NCBI GenBank assembly: GCA_030429565.1
Contig: JAUIFE010000008.1
Span: 248,001 to 312,000 of the forward strand
Origin: Holophagae bacterium
GTDB taxonomy: Bacteria > Acidobacteriota > Holophagae > Acanthopleuribacterales > Acanthopleuribacteraceae
Length of the DNA stretch: 64,000 nucleotides
Direction: 5' to 3'
The translations under genes were made by a program, and so were the position numbers. This document shows positions 17,829 to 27,255 of this stretch, one piece after another (the first letter of the stretch is position 1; each line of letters opens with the position of its first letter). The notes below the pieces were generated by a model, which was given only the letters and a program-made list of their open reading frames with translations, was not told the origin of the DNA and did not search any database.

Positions 17829-19031
17829 ATGTTTTTGTTAGTATGGTTGAGCTTGTTTGCCGCCACCCCAACAGTCGAAAATGGCGTTCAACCCGAAGGA
17901 AAGCCCTGGCGGATTCATTTCGAAGAAACCCTGCGAATTGATCAGGAAGAAGTTGTCGACGAAGCGCTTTGGACCGGACCCGCTCAGGTCGTTCAGACCG
18001 ATACGAAAGGCAATCTCTACGTCATGGATCAGCGCGAAAGTCGTTTGATTATGTTTGACGCGAAGGGCAAGTTCGTTCGTCAAATTGGTCGGCGCGGTGA
18101 GGGGCCCGGCGAGTTTTTGGCGCTGGTTCACTTCCAAATATTTGCCGACGACAGTGCCTATGTGTTTGAGAATCAAGGTGCTGTCACGCGTGTGACGGCT
18201 TATGATCCTGGCTTCGAATACAAGTGGCGCAAGCAGATTCAAATGCCCGTGTTCCCGCGTCACGGTATTTTTAGTCCCGATAAGAAGTGGATGGCCACCA
18301 CTGTCACTCGCATTGATAATCAGCGCAGCAAAGAAATTACCAAGTACTTGCTTGTCTCCTGTGATTTCGAGAAACCCGAATTCACCATTGGCAAAGAACT
18401 ATTACATTGGGAATCAATGTCCCTTGACAATACGCGGCTTAACGATAGTAACCACTGGGCTGAGTTTCTTGGCGAACGTTTCTACGGCTTAAGTAAGGGA
18501 TTCAACGCTTTTGCCGTTTTTGATACTCAAGGACGCGCCTATACTGCTAAGGCTGATGCTTACCAAATCACACGCCTCGATAGCAACTTGGAACCCGAGC
18601 TGACCTTTGGTCGAAAATACAAGCCGATTCCCATGGGACAAACCCAAATCGATGCTTTGGTCCTGCCGATTCGCGAGTCGATTCTGCAAATTTTGCCTGC
18701 GAACTTACAGGAAGTTATCAGTATCAATGTCGTCAAGCGGGCCACCGAATTGGCCGGCTTCCCCAAAGCGCAGTTTCCCATTGCCGGGTTGCGGCTTATC
18801 GACGACCAAACCTTGCTGGTTATTCACGGTGCCGATCCCGCTTCCCGCGAGAACCGCGGTGACCTGTTTGATACCAAGGGTCATTATCGTGGTTCATTTA
18901 CCATGCAGAACAACGCCCTGATGAGCATGGTTTTCCGCAACGGCATCGCCACCACCGTAGAAACCGACGGCGACGACAACAACAGCATTGTGCGCTACCG
19001 TATGGTCATCGATCGACCTGGTACGATGTAG
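17829..19031 (+). CDS. Secreted six-bladed beta-propeller protein
   Basis: A 400-residue protein with a short signal peptide (MFLLVWLSLFAATP). NHL/TolB-like blades are evident: TDTKGNLYVMDQRESRLIMF, DAKGKFVRQIGRRGEGPGEF, FQIFADDSAYVFE, FDTQGRAYTAKADAYQITR, LRLIDDQTLLVIHGAD. The GRRGEGPGEF phrase is characteristic of the 6-bladed beta-propeller family common in Bacteroidota and Acidobacteriota. No enzymatic residues are recognisable. A paralogue of the same layout is at 45329-46537. GGAG precedes ATG 17829. The 3' end overlaps the convergent HD-Pnk gene by 37 bases. Confidence 0.75.
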   Translation: MFLLVWLSLFAATPTVENGVQPEGKPWRIHFEETLRIDQEEVVDEALWTGPAQVVQTDTKGNLYVMDQRESRLIMFDAKGKFVRQIGRRGEGPGEFLALVHFQIFADDSAYVFENQGAVTRVTAYDPGFEYKWRKQIQMPVFPRHGIFSPDKKWMATTVTRIDNQRSKEITKYLLVSCDFEKPEFTIGKELLHWESMSLDNTRLNDSNHWAEFLGERFYGLSKGFNAFAVFDTQGRAYTAKADAYQITRLDSNLEPELTFGRKYKPIPMGQTQIDALVLPIRESILQILPANLQEVISINVVKRATELAGFPKAQFPIAGLRLIDDQTLLVIHGADPASRENRGDLFDTKGHYRGSFTMQNNALMSMVFRNGIATTVETDGDDNNSIVRYRMVIDRPGTM

Positions 19032-20137
19032 CTAACACGCTGACATTCAAAGGGATCAGGAACCTCGAGTTTGGTGAGCAGCCGCTGCAAAACCGGCTCG
19101 GGGACCGCCCGCTCGCGCGCCCTGTTTTGTTCGAGCCAGGCCGCGATCGACGGTGGTTCGATGTATACCAGGTGAACCCCGTAGTGGTAGCGCGCGAACA
19201 GGTCGCACAGGCGTCCACGCATGTCACGCGTGATGTTGGTCGCGTTCCAGATAAAATCCCGGCCTGCGCGTAAATGCTCCTTGGCCGCTTCCTTGGCGGC
19301 TTGAATCACCCGTCCTTGGTTGTCTTCCGGCGCCACCCCCATCTGACGGCGAAGTGTGTCCAGTGAGACCACTGGCAAACCTTCACCATGTCTGCTTACC
19401 CAAGTATCTTTGCCTGCGCCTGGCAGGCCGGCGAGCAGGGTCACCCAGCCGCGATGCTGAATCGGACAACTGAAATCCGTTTGATGCCATTTGCCGTTGA
19501 GGTAATAGTGGCGCGTTGGTTCGTCGACAAAAGGGTGCGCGCTGTCGCGACAGCCTTGTTCTTCACTCAGCAGGCGAAAGTAATCGATGTTGTCGCGTGC
19601 ACGCTGTTTTTGCTCGCTCACGCGTCCTTCGATGTCGGCGCTCGCCAACAAAGCCAACCAATCGCAGCGGGTTAACTGGCTGAGTTTGATGACCATCCGT
19701 TCGGCGCCTTCTTTTTCGCCCAGATAAAACGGGAGTTGGTGGAAACGCACCATATTGACCAGGGTTTCCCGTTCAAAAAACGGCAGGGCTTGGCGCCACA
19801 GATGTTCGCGCAACATTTTTGCGCCGAGCATGGAGTGCCCGCGCGAGCTGATACGACCGTCGATTTCACGGGTGCAGGCCGGTTTGCCGATGTCATGGCA
19901 CAACGCAGCCGTGAAGACGTGCGCTTGGGCCGTGGGTGTTAGGGCGCGCCAAGCAGGGTCGGCGAGCAGCGCCTCACATACCATGCGGGTGTGAATCCAG
20001 ACATCACCTTCGGCATGGTAAATTGGGTCCTGCGGACAGTCCGCTAGGTTCGCGATACAAGCAAAGCGGTCGCTGATCGCCTGCCAGTCCAACCGGTAGT
20101 CCGGTGCGCTCGGGCATGCCGTGAAAAAATCGACCAT
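18995..20137 (-). CDS. HD-Pnk type RNA end-healing enzyme (HD phosphoesterase + polynucleotide kinase)
   Basis: A 380-residue two-domain protein. Residues 30-200 are an HD-type phosphohydrolase (WIHT at 47-50, ALCHDIGKPACT with HD at 81-82, RGHSMLGAKML, VRFHQLPFYLG). Residues 230-380 are a P-loop kinase (LLAGLPGAGKDTW at 235-246, SLDTLRRQMG, NATNITRDMRGRL). This order matches Runella HD-Pnk, which removes 3'-phosphate or 2',3'-cyclic phosphate and phosphorylates 5'-OH ends. Homologues are known to be frequently encoded with an ATP-dependent ligase, as here: the ligase gene ends 20 bases upstream. The start ATG 20137 gives the complete HD domain. Its 3' end runs 37 bases into the convergent propeller gene. 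Confidence 0.87.
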   Translation of the reverse strand: MVDFFTACPSAPDYRLDWQAISDRFACIANLADCPQDPIYHAEGDVWIHTRMVCEALLADPAWRALTPTAQAHVFTAALCHDIGKPACTREIDGRISSRGHSMLGAKMLREHLWRQALPFFERETLVNMVRFHQLPFYLGEKEGAERMVIKLSQLTRCDWLALLASADIEGRVSEQKQRARDNIDYFRLLSEEQGCRDSAHPFVDEPTRHYYLNGKWHQTDFSCPIQHRGWVTLLAGLPGAGKDTWVSRHGEGLPVVSLDTLRRQMGVAPEDNQGRVIQAAKEAAKEHLRAGRDFIWNATNITRDMRGRLCDLFARYHYGVHLVYIEPPSIAAWLEQNRARERAVPEPVLQRLLTKLEVPDPFECQRVSYIVPGRSMTIR

Positions 20138-20157
20138 CGTAAAGTCCTAAAGTTGTT

Positions 20158-20946
20158 TCAGTACAAGGTGACGCCGTCGGCAAGTCGATTGGGGATGATG
20201 GGGCGATCAAGCCAATGGCTGCCGGAATCGGCCACTGCGGTTAGGAAATCGGCGCGCACCCATTTGAGCCGGTCGGTTACAAAGCCGTCGGCTTCAATCT
20301 TAAGATAAAGACCTTCCATGTGATCGGAACGATCGGTTTCCCGGGCCGCTCGTGCCGGATCAACGCCGGCTTTTTCGGCGTCAATGCGCAAATGCTCGCG
20401 CCATTCGGCGCTTTTGGCGGTGGATGCATCCACCCACTTGGTGAGGTCGCTGATGCGCGTGCGTGCTGTCACGGTCAGTGAACCGAGGACCGGCACCGAC
20501 ACAACCGGGCTTTGCGCCAACAAGGCATGGCGGGTAGGTGTGTCGAGAAATTGACCCGTCTCGCGGTCGAGCATATCGAATTCCAGGAAGTAGTGCGGCA
20601 GTTGATCGTAATAAACCGTGTGTTTGGCGTAACACCATTCGCCGTAAAGGACGTAACGCGTGCCGAGTATCTCGTGCAACGCTTCTTCGTGGGCCGCCGC
20701 CCAGACTTTAAGCCGGTTGAAGTGGCGTTCGCGCGCGCCCCCGACCAAGTAATGGCCGCGGCTTTGCAACCACAAACAATCTTCATCATCGAAGCTGATG
20801 CCCACATTGGCGCCGTCCATTTTTTCTTCGACGACGATGTGGCGGCCGACCAAGGACTTTAAATCGACCTGGCTGAGGTCTTCATCACCCGGCTGCAGGC
20901 GCGAGCCCTGCAAATGGCGTGTTCGTGGATACTTGATCATTTTCAT
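20158..20946 (-). CDS. ATP-dependent RNA ligase (Rnl2-like)
   Basis: A 262-residue covalent nucleotidyltransferase. Motif I is EEKMDGANVGI with the adenylylated lysine at 42; motif III/IIIa lies around GEWCYAKHTVYY and YFLEFDMLD; motif IV is EGLYLKIE (211-218); motif V is RLKWVR (226-231). It should seal 5'-phosphate and 3'-OH RNA ends made by the downstream HD-Pnk. No C-terminal specificity domain of the T4 Rnl2 length is present, so it is a compact ligase. Its ATG directly abuts the TAA of the methyltransferase gene (TAAATG), indicating translational coupling, and HD-Pnk starts 20 bases after its stop. Confidence 0.88.
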   Translation of the reverse strand: MKMIKYPRTRHLQGSRLQPGDEDLSQVDLKSLVGRHIVVEEKMDGANVGISFDDEDCLWLQSRGHYLVGGARERHFNRLKVWAAAHEEALHEILGTRYVLYGEWCYAKHTVYYDQLPHYFLEFDMLDRETGQFLDTPTRHALLAQSPVVSVPVLGSLTVTARTRISDLTKWVDASTAKSAEWREHLRIDAEKAGVDPARAARETDRSDHMEGLYLKIEADGFVTDRLKWVRADFLTAVADSGSHWLDRPIIPNRLADGVTLY

Positions 20947-21600
20947 TTACGCGACCTTGATGAGCGCCACCATATGGCCGTGAACCCAGCTCAAATCAAC
21001 ACGGGTGGCGCCCGCTTCTTGGAACATTTGGGTAAAGGTCTCGGGTGGAAAAAAGTGCAGGTGTTCGGGGTTGTCGTCGGGCTGGCTAGGCACCGAGGCC
21101 ACAATAAAACGACGCGTCGCCCGCACCAGGCGCTTGGCCGCTGCATGAGGGTTGGGCAGGTGTTCAATAACCTCCAGCGCCGTGGTGACATCATAACTGT
21201 TTTCGCCGAGATCGTCTTCTTGCACGTCCGCGTCCCATACGGCTAAACGGTGGATGCCGCCTTTGGTTAACGCACGCAGGTCTCTCAAGCGGATGGGATC
21301 AACCTCAATACTGGTGACCGGCGTTGTTTCGAACTGGTCGAGAAACGGCCACAGGAAACTGCCGCGACCGCTGCCAATGTCGAGCAAGTCTGCCGGTTGT
21401 AGCCCTTTGAGGGTACCCAAGACTTGGCTCACACGCGGCAGCGTTTTGCGTTTGAAGCGGTAGAGGCGCAGTTCGTGTTGGTGGGCGGCGCGTAACAAGT
21501 GATCGCGGTCAAGGTCATCAGGCAAATCCAGCCTGCCGCGAATAAAGGCTTCGACGAACGCCATATAGTGGGTGTCGTCGTTGATCATGGTGGGGTTCAT
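20947..21600 (-). CDS. SAM-dependent methyltransferase, first gene of RNA-repair cluster
   Basis: A 217-residue class I methyltransferase. Motif I is LLDIGSGRGSF (72-82), the acidic strand-2 residue is in SIEVDP, and motif IV lies near ALEVIEHLPN (141-150). The positions E143, E146, H147 and a later histidine pair (EHLHFF, 180/182) resemble the metal-binding E-x-x-E-H...H set of the RNA 3'-end 2'-O-methyltransferase Hen1. The same phrases also occur in general methyltransferases, so Hen1-like activity is a hypothesis. ATG 21600 has GAGG seven bases upstream; the longer frame upstream lacks support. It is directly coupled to the RNA ligase and HD-Pnk genes. Confidence 0.75.
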   Translation of the reverse strand: MNPTMINDDTHYMAFVEAFIRGRLDLPDDLDRDHLLRAAHQHELRLYRFKRKTLPRVSQVLGTLKGLQPADLLDIGSGRGSFLWPFLDQFETTPVTSIEVDPIRLRDLRALTKGGIHRLAVWDADVQEDDLGENSYDVTTALEVIEHLPNPHAAAKRLVRATRRFIVASVPSQPDDNPEHLHFFPPETFTQMFQEAGATRVDLSWVHGHMVALIKVA

Positions 21601-21876
21601 GGGAACCTCGTTGTAATGAAATAGTGATAAAAAGGAAAAGTGTCTGGGCGAGGTGAATAGCTTCTTTTGGTTATACCTAAAAAGGCGTGGTTCGGGCGAG
21701 CCTTTTCGCAAAACCCCGGGTTGCGATTGGGGGTGTGGGTCCCGTCGCCATGTGGCTTGCCGCAACGGTTCACGCCTTGTTTTTGTTGGAAATAAACGCT
21801 GTTAAGGTGATGGGCGCCGCGCCGGTGGTTGGGTTGTGTTAAGCTTGGCGGGACATTTTTGGCGGCGAGCGAGGTT

Positions 21877-23292
21877 ATGGACAAAACCGTCCTCCTTCCC
21901 ATCTTTATCAGCGCGGCTCTGATCTTTACGCGCGGGTACGCTTGGGCTTTTTGTGCTTTTTACATTCCGCTTATGGTGATGGTGCCGACCTATCTGCAAT
22001 ACGACGGGCCGGGCATTCCGCCGATTACCTTTTACCTCGCCGCCTTTATTCCGTTTCTGTTTCAAAAAGAAATTGTCAAATCGGTTCTTGATGATTTCCA
22101 TTGGCTCGATTTGTTCGTTTACCTCTGGACCTTCTGCGTGGCGCTGAGCGAACTGTTTAACGAGAGCTTGGCTTCGTCGCGGCAGATGGTGTTCCTCGAC
22201 GCCTTTTACCAAATTGGGCCGTACCACGCCATGAAGTACCTCGCCCTGCGCGCCAAGGTCGGCGATAAGGTGGTGATGAAGTACGTCGGCGTCATGGTTT
22301 TTGTCGCCATCATCAGCCTTTACGAGTTCCGCATGGGCCAAAATCCCTTCATGCGTGTCCGCGACTTTTGGCCGGTTTACGATACCGGCATGGGTGGTGT
22401 TTTCGTTTACCCTCGCTGGGGTTTCTTCCGCATTCAAGGACCTTTTGTGCACTCGATTATTTGTGCCTTGGCCTACACCATGATGTGGCCGATGGCGATG
22501 TGGGCCGCTCAGTCGGGGGTTTATAACAGTAAGGCAAAGGGCTGGTTTTACGTGTTTTGGTGCTGGTGGGGCCTGATGATGACCATGTCGCGCGGTCCCA
22601 TGATCGGCGGCTATTTGGCTGCCGGCCTGTATATCATGGGTCAATCGAAGTTGCGTATTCAGCTGTTTGCCGTGGCCGTGTTTTTAGGGGCGCTGTTGTC
22701 GATTCCAGCAGCGTTTAAGATCAGCGAATACATGAGCTTGACCCGTGAAACCGCCAAATCGGAGAGTCAGGAAACGGTTATTTACCGCAAGGATCTGATT
22801 TTTAACTATGTTGAGAAAATTCAGGAACGCCCCTGGTTGGGTTACGGGTTTCTCAACCTGCCCCAGGTCGGCGATCAAAAATCCATCGACAACGCCTATT
22901 TGTTGATTGGCCTCAATTGGGGCGTTGGGCCGATTATTGCCATTTTGTGCATGGGTTTGGGGTCCATCATATCCTTGGCCAAGCTGGGTTTTTCTTCACG
23001 TGTGCATGAGAAACCGAGGAAGCTGGCTTGGGCCCTCGTTGGCGGCATTGCCGGCACCCATTTCACGATTGCCACCGTTTATCACGCCTTTCCCACCAAT
23101 ACCATGTACTTTATGTGGATCGGCTGGTCGGCCGCCTTGCTGATCGGCAATAAACGCGGCCAACTCCACAAGGACGTTTACGAAGCGGAAATTCGTCCGG
23201 TCGTTGATGATGCTGAAAACGAAACCGATCAATCAGAATCGCAACCGGCCTTGCCGGCCAAACCGCAAAGCGGCGAGATGGTGATTCTTTAG
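21877..23292 (+). CDS. O-antigen ligase/polymerase-like membrane protein
   Basis: A 471-residue protein with about ten or more membrane helices. Typical Wzy/WaaL-like features are a large loop near the middle-to-C-terminal part and the conserved phrase RPWLGYGFLNLPQVGDQKSI, with an earlier TMSRGPMIGGYLAAG. Such proteins polymerise or transfer glycans at the outer face of the inner membrane. The C-terminus is a hydrophilic tail of about 50 residues. The start at ATG 21877 is the first that begins with a membrane helix; the GAGG is very close (2 bases), so initiation may be weak. A glycosyltransferase operon lies 6 kb further on, and the two may act in one polysaccharide pathway. Confidence 0.75.
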   Translation: MDKTVLLPIFISAALIFTRGYAWAFCAFYIPLMVMVPTYLQYDGPGIPPITFYLAAFIPFLFQKEIVKSVLDDFHWLDLFVYLWTFCVALSELFNESLASSRQMVFLDAFYQIGPYHAMKYLALRAKVGDKVVMKYVGVMVFVAIISLYEFRMGQNPFMRVRDFWPVYDTGMGGVFVYPRWGFFRIQGPFVHSIICALAYTMMWPMAMWAAQSGVYNSKAKGWFYVFWCWWGLMMTMSRGPMIGGYLAAGLYIMGQSKLRIQLFAVAVFLGALLSIPAAFKISEYMSLTRETAKSESQETVIYRKDLIFNYVEKIQERPWLGYGFLNLPQVGDQKSIDNAYLLIGLNWGVGPIIAILCMGLGSIISLAKLGFSSRVHEKPRKLAWALVGGIAGTHFTIATVYHAFPTNTMYFMWIGWSAALLIGNKRGQLHKDVYEAEIRPVVDDAENETDQSESQPALPAKPQSGEMVIL

Positions 23293-23386
23293 GGCAACAT
23301 CTTTGATCACGACTTCGGAAAAAGAGCGACGCGCACGAGGCGCGCCGCTTGGAGAAGTCGCCCGGCAAACGTCGGGCGCGTTGGGT

Positions 23387-26269
23387 TTACTCGAGACCGA
23401 CGTCGCTGTTGATCGTGGCGGAACCGTTTAACCAAATCGCGTTGCCGTTCAATTCGTTAATCCAACGGTTGCGAATGGTGGGATTGCCTTGAACGCGCGT
23501 GTCACCCCAATAACCTTCGGGGTAGGGCGGTCCCCAGGAACCTTGGTTGTCCCAATCGGCGTTGATGTAGCTGACGGCTTTAATGACATCCTGGTTGCTG
23601 TAGATGTAGTCAAAGAATGGTGCGAACCATTGGTTCCACAAGCCGTCGGCACTCATGTTCTGCTGACCGGCACCCGCTTGGCCGTCCCATACCGAACTGA
23701 TGTTGCGGTTGGTCAAGGCGTTGATGTCGTAACCTTGGGCTGTTGCTTCGGCGATCATGACCGCTTTACCACGTGCCCGAGCGAAAGTCAGCACATCATC
23801 GGCCAACTGGCGTTGTGTGGCCGGTGCGCCGCCGACGCTGGGTTGCTCTTCCGGTAGCAGGAACCAAGACAGGCCGACCCAATCGACGTAGTCGTCGCCG
23901 GGATACCAATCATTGATGTTCTCGAAGCCGCCGTCCAGTTGGTCGTCGATGGGTGAGGCGCAAGATTGCCACACGTAGGCAACGTTGCTAACGCCGCGTG
24001 CGCGCAAGACATCGACAATCCGGCGGTAAGCGGCCTGGTAGGTTTGGCGGTTTTGGTAACCGTCGTTCCAGCGACCGTCGAACTCGTAGCCGATGCGCAA
24101 GTACACGGCGGTGTCGGGGATGGCGAGAAAAAAGTCGGCGAGTTGGTTGATTTCGGCGTCGCGACCGCCGTTGGCCAATTGAGCTAAGCAGCCGCCACAC
24201 CAGATGTTGCCGTTGTTGCCTTCGGCGATATTTAAACCAATTTGCAGGGTCGAGTTGGGAAAACCGACGCCCGCGTTGTAGGCGTTAAGCGGACCGCCGC
24301 CCCAGTCGACATCCACATTGTTGGGTTGGTCGTTGGTACTGAAACCCAGTGCGCCGTTGACAATGCCGTTGGCGCCGGAGTTGTTCATGATCTCGTAGAA
24401 GGCGACATAGGTCGTCACACCGGCGGGCGTGGGCATGCCGTTGGTTCCGGCGTATTGCGATACACTCAGCAAGTCCTGGCCGACAATCATTAAGGTGCGA
24501 CCGTCGACGGGGGCCAGGTAACTGTCGCCGCCGCTAGGCGTTTCGCTGATGCGAACTTCGGCGCGATCACTGGCGACGGCGCCTTGGTTATCCGTGACGG
24601 TGAGGGTCACCGTGTAGGTGCCGGTGGCGCCATAGGCGTGTGATGGGTTGGCTTGGCTGCTGCTTTGCCCGTCGCCAAAGTCCCAGTGATAGCTGCTAAT
24701 TGAGCCGTCGGGATCGGTTGAACCGGCGCTGCTAAAGCGAATGTTTTGGTTGGTTTCGCCGCTGTAGGGACCGCCTGCTTCGGCGCGTGGGTTTTGGTTG
24801 CCGCTTTGACCACGGAAACTTGCGCTGATCGTCACGCCGCTGTAGGCGCGGTAGGCGCGAACCCCGATGTGCCAGCGGCCGGCTTCAGGATTTTCCTGGC
24901 TGCAGGTTTCGTTGTTGCCGGATTGATACGGACGACAGCGGTATTGCGTTTTACTGGGTTTTTGATTGAAACGGGTATACAGGTCAGCATCACCGCTACC
25001 GCCTTGGATGGTGACGGTTAAGTTCTCGGCGCCTTGAGGTACATCGATGAAAAAACGTTCCCACTCGGCACCCGCCGCACTGACGCCGCTGACCGGCACT
25101 CCGTTTTGCAGTTCGCCGTCTTGGGGTGGTGGTGGCGGTGGCGGTTCGCCGCTATCGCCGTGTAAGTAACGCGTGCCGTCACCGAAGGTGGCTAGCCAAT
25201 GGTTTAACACGCTGCCACGTGCTTCGACCCGTGAATCGCCCCACTCGGGTCCCCAGCCGTGGCTTGGCCAGTTGGAGTTGATGTAGGCCAAGAAACGTAC
25301 GTCGTAGGTTTTTACAAAATTGTCGAGACGGTTCAGGTAGTCGATGAAACCGGCGTTACTGTTACTCGCCGGGGCTTGAACCGCTGCTTCGGCGACCATA
25401 ATTGGTTTGCCGTGGCTCTGGGCGAATTTGACTGCTTGATCCAGGTTGGGATCGACCATTTGACCTTGGCAGTTAAAGGTGCCGTTTACTTCGATGCAAA
25501 TGTCATTGTTAAAGACGGAAAAGGCAACCCAGTCGACGAACTGGTCGCCGGGATACAACCAACGTGTATCGTTAAAACCACGCACCGGGTGGTATACGAA
25601 GTCGACATTGTTGACACCGTTGACCACCCGTAAACGGTGCGCCACGTAGTTGAACGCATCGATGTAGGCGCCGCGATCAAGGTTGGCAATCGCGTCGGGG
25701 TTCTCGAAGACGTTGACACCGCTGTTGGCCATCCGGTTGAGCCAATCGATGACGTATTCATTGCCTTGATAGGCGAAGAGCAGCAGGCTCACTTCGTAAC
25801 CAATCCTCAAGTAAAACTTGGTATTGGGGCGGCTCTTCATGGTAGCGGCAAAGCTGTCAATTTGCGCATCCCAGCGACCCGCGCTGACATCGTTCATGGC
25901 GTCCCAAATTGCATTGGGATTAAATTGGTCGCCGGTATTGTTGGTCATTTGACCGTAACCGCCGGCGAAGGTGTTGTCCTTAAAACTCAGCGCGACCAAC
26001 GCGTGGTCGCCCAGTTGGTTTTGAATGACCCAATCGAGAAAGGCACTATTGGGATCATCGTCGCCTTGCTCGATACGACCGAGGTAGAAGGTGGCGTAGT
26101 GTGAGGAGCCTTGTGGCGTGAGCCCGGTTCCCTCTAGGTAACCGGTATACTCGTCTTGAAAGGTTTGTCCAACAATGAGACGGGTTTTGCCGGGTCCGGG
26201 ATCGAATTGGGCGGCAAAACAAACAGACCAAAATGCGGTGGTCAGAAGCAAGAACGGCGAGATTCTCAT
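23387..26269 (-). CDS. Secreted protein with two GH26-like domains, PPC and PKD
   Basis: A 960-residue exported protein. Signal peptide 1-19 (ISPFLLLTTAFWSVCFA). Domain 1 (about 20-365) and domain 2 (about 580-960) both resemble family 26 glycoside hydrolases. Each has a likely acid/base Glu (LRIGYEVSLLL; LRIGYEFDGRWNDGY) and a likely nucleophile Glu (KPIMVAEAAVQ; KAVMIAEATAQG). Between them are a proline linker (near 376), a PPC-type beta domain (383-490, GGSGDADLYTRFNQKPSK) and a PKD domain (493-576, YHWDFGDGQSSSQANPSHAY). The substrate would be a mannan- or glucan-type polysaccharide by family, unproven. GGAG precedes ATG 26269. The gene stands alone downstream of a long AT-rich region with LacI-type operators. 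Confidence 0.85.
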   Translation of the reverse strand: MRISPFLLLTTAFWSVCFAAQFDPGPGKTRLIVGQTFQDEYTGYLEGTGLTPQGSSHYATFYLGRIEQGDDDPNSAFLDWVIQNQLGDHALVALSFKDNTFAGGYGQMTNNTGDQFNPNAIWDAMNDVSAGRWDAQIDSFAATMKSRPNTKFYLRIGYEVSLLLFAYQGNEYVIDWLNRMANSGVNVFENPDAIANLDRGAYIDAFNYVAHRLRVVNGVNNVDFVYHPVRGFNDTRWLYPGDQFVDWVAFSVFNNDICIEVNGTFNCQGQMVDPNLDQAVKFAQSHGKPIMVAEAAVQAPASNSNAGFIDYLNRLDNFVKTYDVRFLAYINSNWPSHGWGPEWGDSRVEARGSVLNHWLATFGDGTRYLHGDSGEPPPPPPPQDGELQNGVPVSGVSAAGAEWERFFIDVPQGAENLTVTIQGGSGDADLYTRFNQKPSKTQYRCRPYQSGNNETCSQENPEAGRWHIGVRAYRAYSGVTISASFRGQSGNQNPRAEAGGPYSGETNQNIRFSSAGSTDPDGSISSYHWDFGDGQSSSQANPSHAYGATGTYTVTLTVTDNQGAVASDRAEVRISETPSGGDSYLAPVDGRTLMIVGQDLLSVSQYAGTNGMPTPAGVTTYVAFYEIMNNSGANGIVNGALGFSTNDQPNNVDVDWGGGPLNAYNAGVGFPNSTLQIGLNIAEGNNGNIWCGGCLAQLANGGRDAEINQLADFFLAIPDTAVYLRIGYEFDGRWNDGYQNRQTYQAAYRRIVDVLRARGVSNVAYVWQSCASPIDDQLDGGFENINDWYPGDDYVDWVGLSWFLLPEEQPSVGGAPATQRQLADDVLTFARARGKAVMIAEATAQGYDINALTNRNISSVWDGQAGAGQQNMSADGLWNQWFAPFFDYIYSNQDVIKAVSYINADWDNQGSWGPPYPEGYWGDTRVQGNPTIRNRWINELNGNAIWLNGSATINSDVGLE

Positions 26270-26723
26270 GTCGCTCTCCATTAAAAATTGAATTAGGCAC
26301 AGGCGTCGCCTGGCTTCGCAATCGCGAAGGACAAAATGATCCGACCGGACACAGCACGACCCTTTCGCCTTGCCTTGCCAAAGGACGGCGCGCGCTCCGG
26401 TGCGGATCACCCACTAACGTAATGAGTGGAAATATTCCGAGACACAGCGTTGCCAAGGCAACGCCGCGTGTCGCGGCGGGCGACCAGTTGGGGCCGGTCG
26501 CGGTACGAGGCCTGGATCGGGGTAGGCCTCGCGGCAGGGGAGGCGTTTGCCGGTAACGCCTCGTCGCGATCAATGAATGGATCAATGTCGCTATCCGTAT
26601 CGGGATACGGAAAGGTTTGTGGCTCCGTAAGACCGTCGTCATCCAAAGCATGGTTGGTTCTGTAAAAAACGGAACCTGACGAAGGAAGGACGGGTAGGAC
26701 GCCTTTAGGTATATCAAAAAAAA

Positions 26724-26741
26724 CTTGTTAGCGTTAACAAG
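26724..26741. promoter_or_regulatory. LacI-family-type operator, copy 1
   Basis: CTTGTTAGCGTTAACAAG has perfect seven-base arms around GCGT, the layout of LacI/GalR operators with a central CG. It is 455 bases upstream of the GH26-like gene on that gene's template side. No LacI-family gene is present in the window. Confidence 0.5.
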
Positions 26742-27255
26742 ATGGTGGATTGGTGATTTTCACCATGCCGGGTGACCGGTTGCCGTTATCGGTCATGCTC
26801 GCCTTGTGTTTTGCGGTGTTTCGCTAAGTTGCTTCTCTTAGACGCACTTAGCTAATGATGATGGCAGCCTGAGTTGGCTGGCTTGCGCCGCAAATAGACG
26901 AAAAACCGATGACCTGGAACACAGAAATTTGCCGATGACGACGGCAAATGCCCTGCGACGGTCACACACGAAATGATTGTTTTGGAGGACCCCAAGTACG
27001 GCGGGTCGGTCGAATTGACCGTGTCACGAAAAATTGAAAACAGCCAGGAAATAGACGGTGTGCGTCGTGGCTCGCAACGGCGTCCGGTGCTGTTGCGATT
27101 ACGGTTGTCTAGATGCAAGTGTGTCTAATAAGGCTTGTTAGTCATGTGTGAACAGACCCGAGATGAATAAAGGGAAGCGTGATGGAACCATGAATCGCCG
27201 GTTCAACAAAACACGGCGAGCCACACGAGATTGATTGAGTGAAAAACATGAAAAA

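Noticed and set aside
21877..23292. Exosortase as a partner for the IPTL-CTERM protein
   Set aside because: The membrane protein lacks the Cys/Arg/His exosortase motifs and fits O-antigen ligase instead.
26407..26646. 79-codon minus-strand frame in the 1.5 kb gap
   Set aside because: It has some protein-like stretches but no ribosome-binding site, and an overlapping plus-strand frame is equally plausible.
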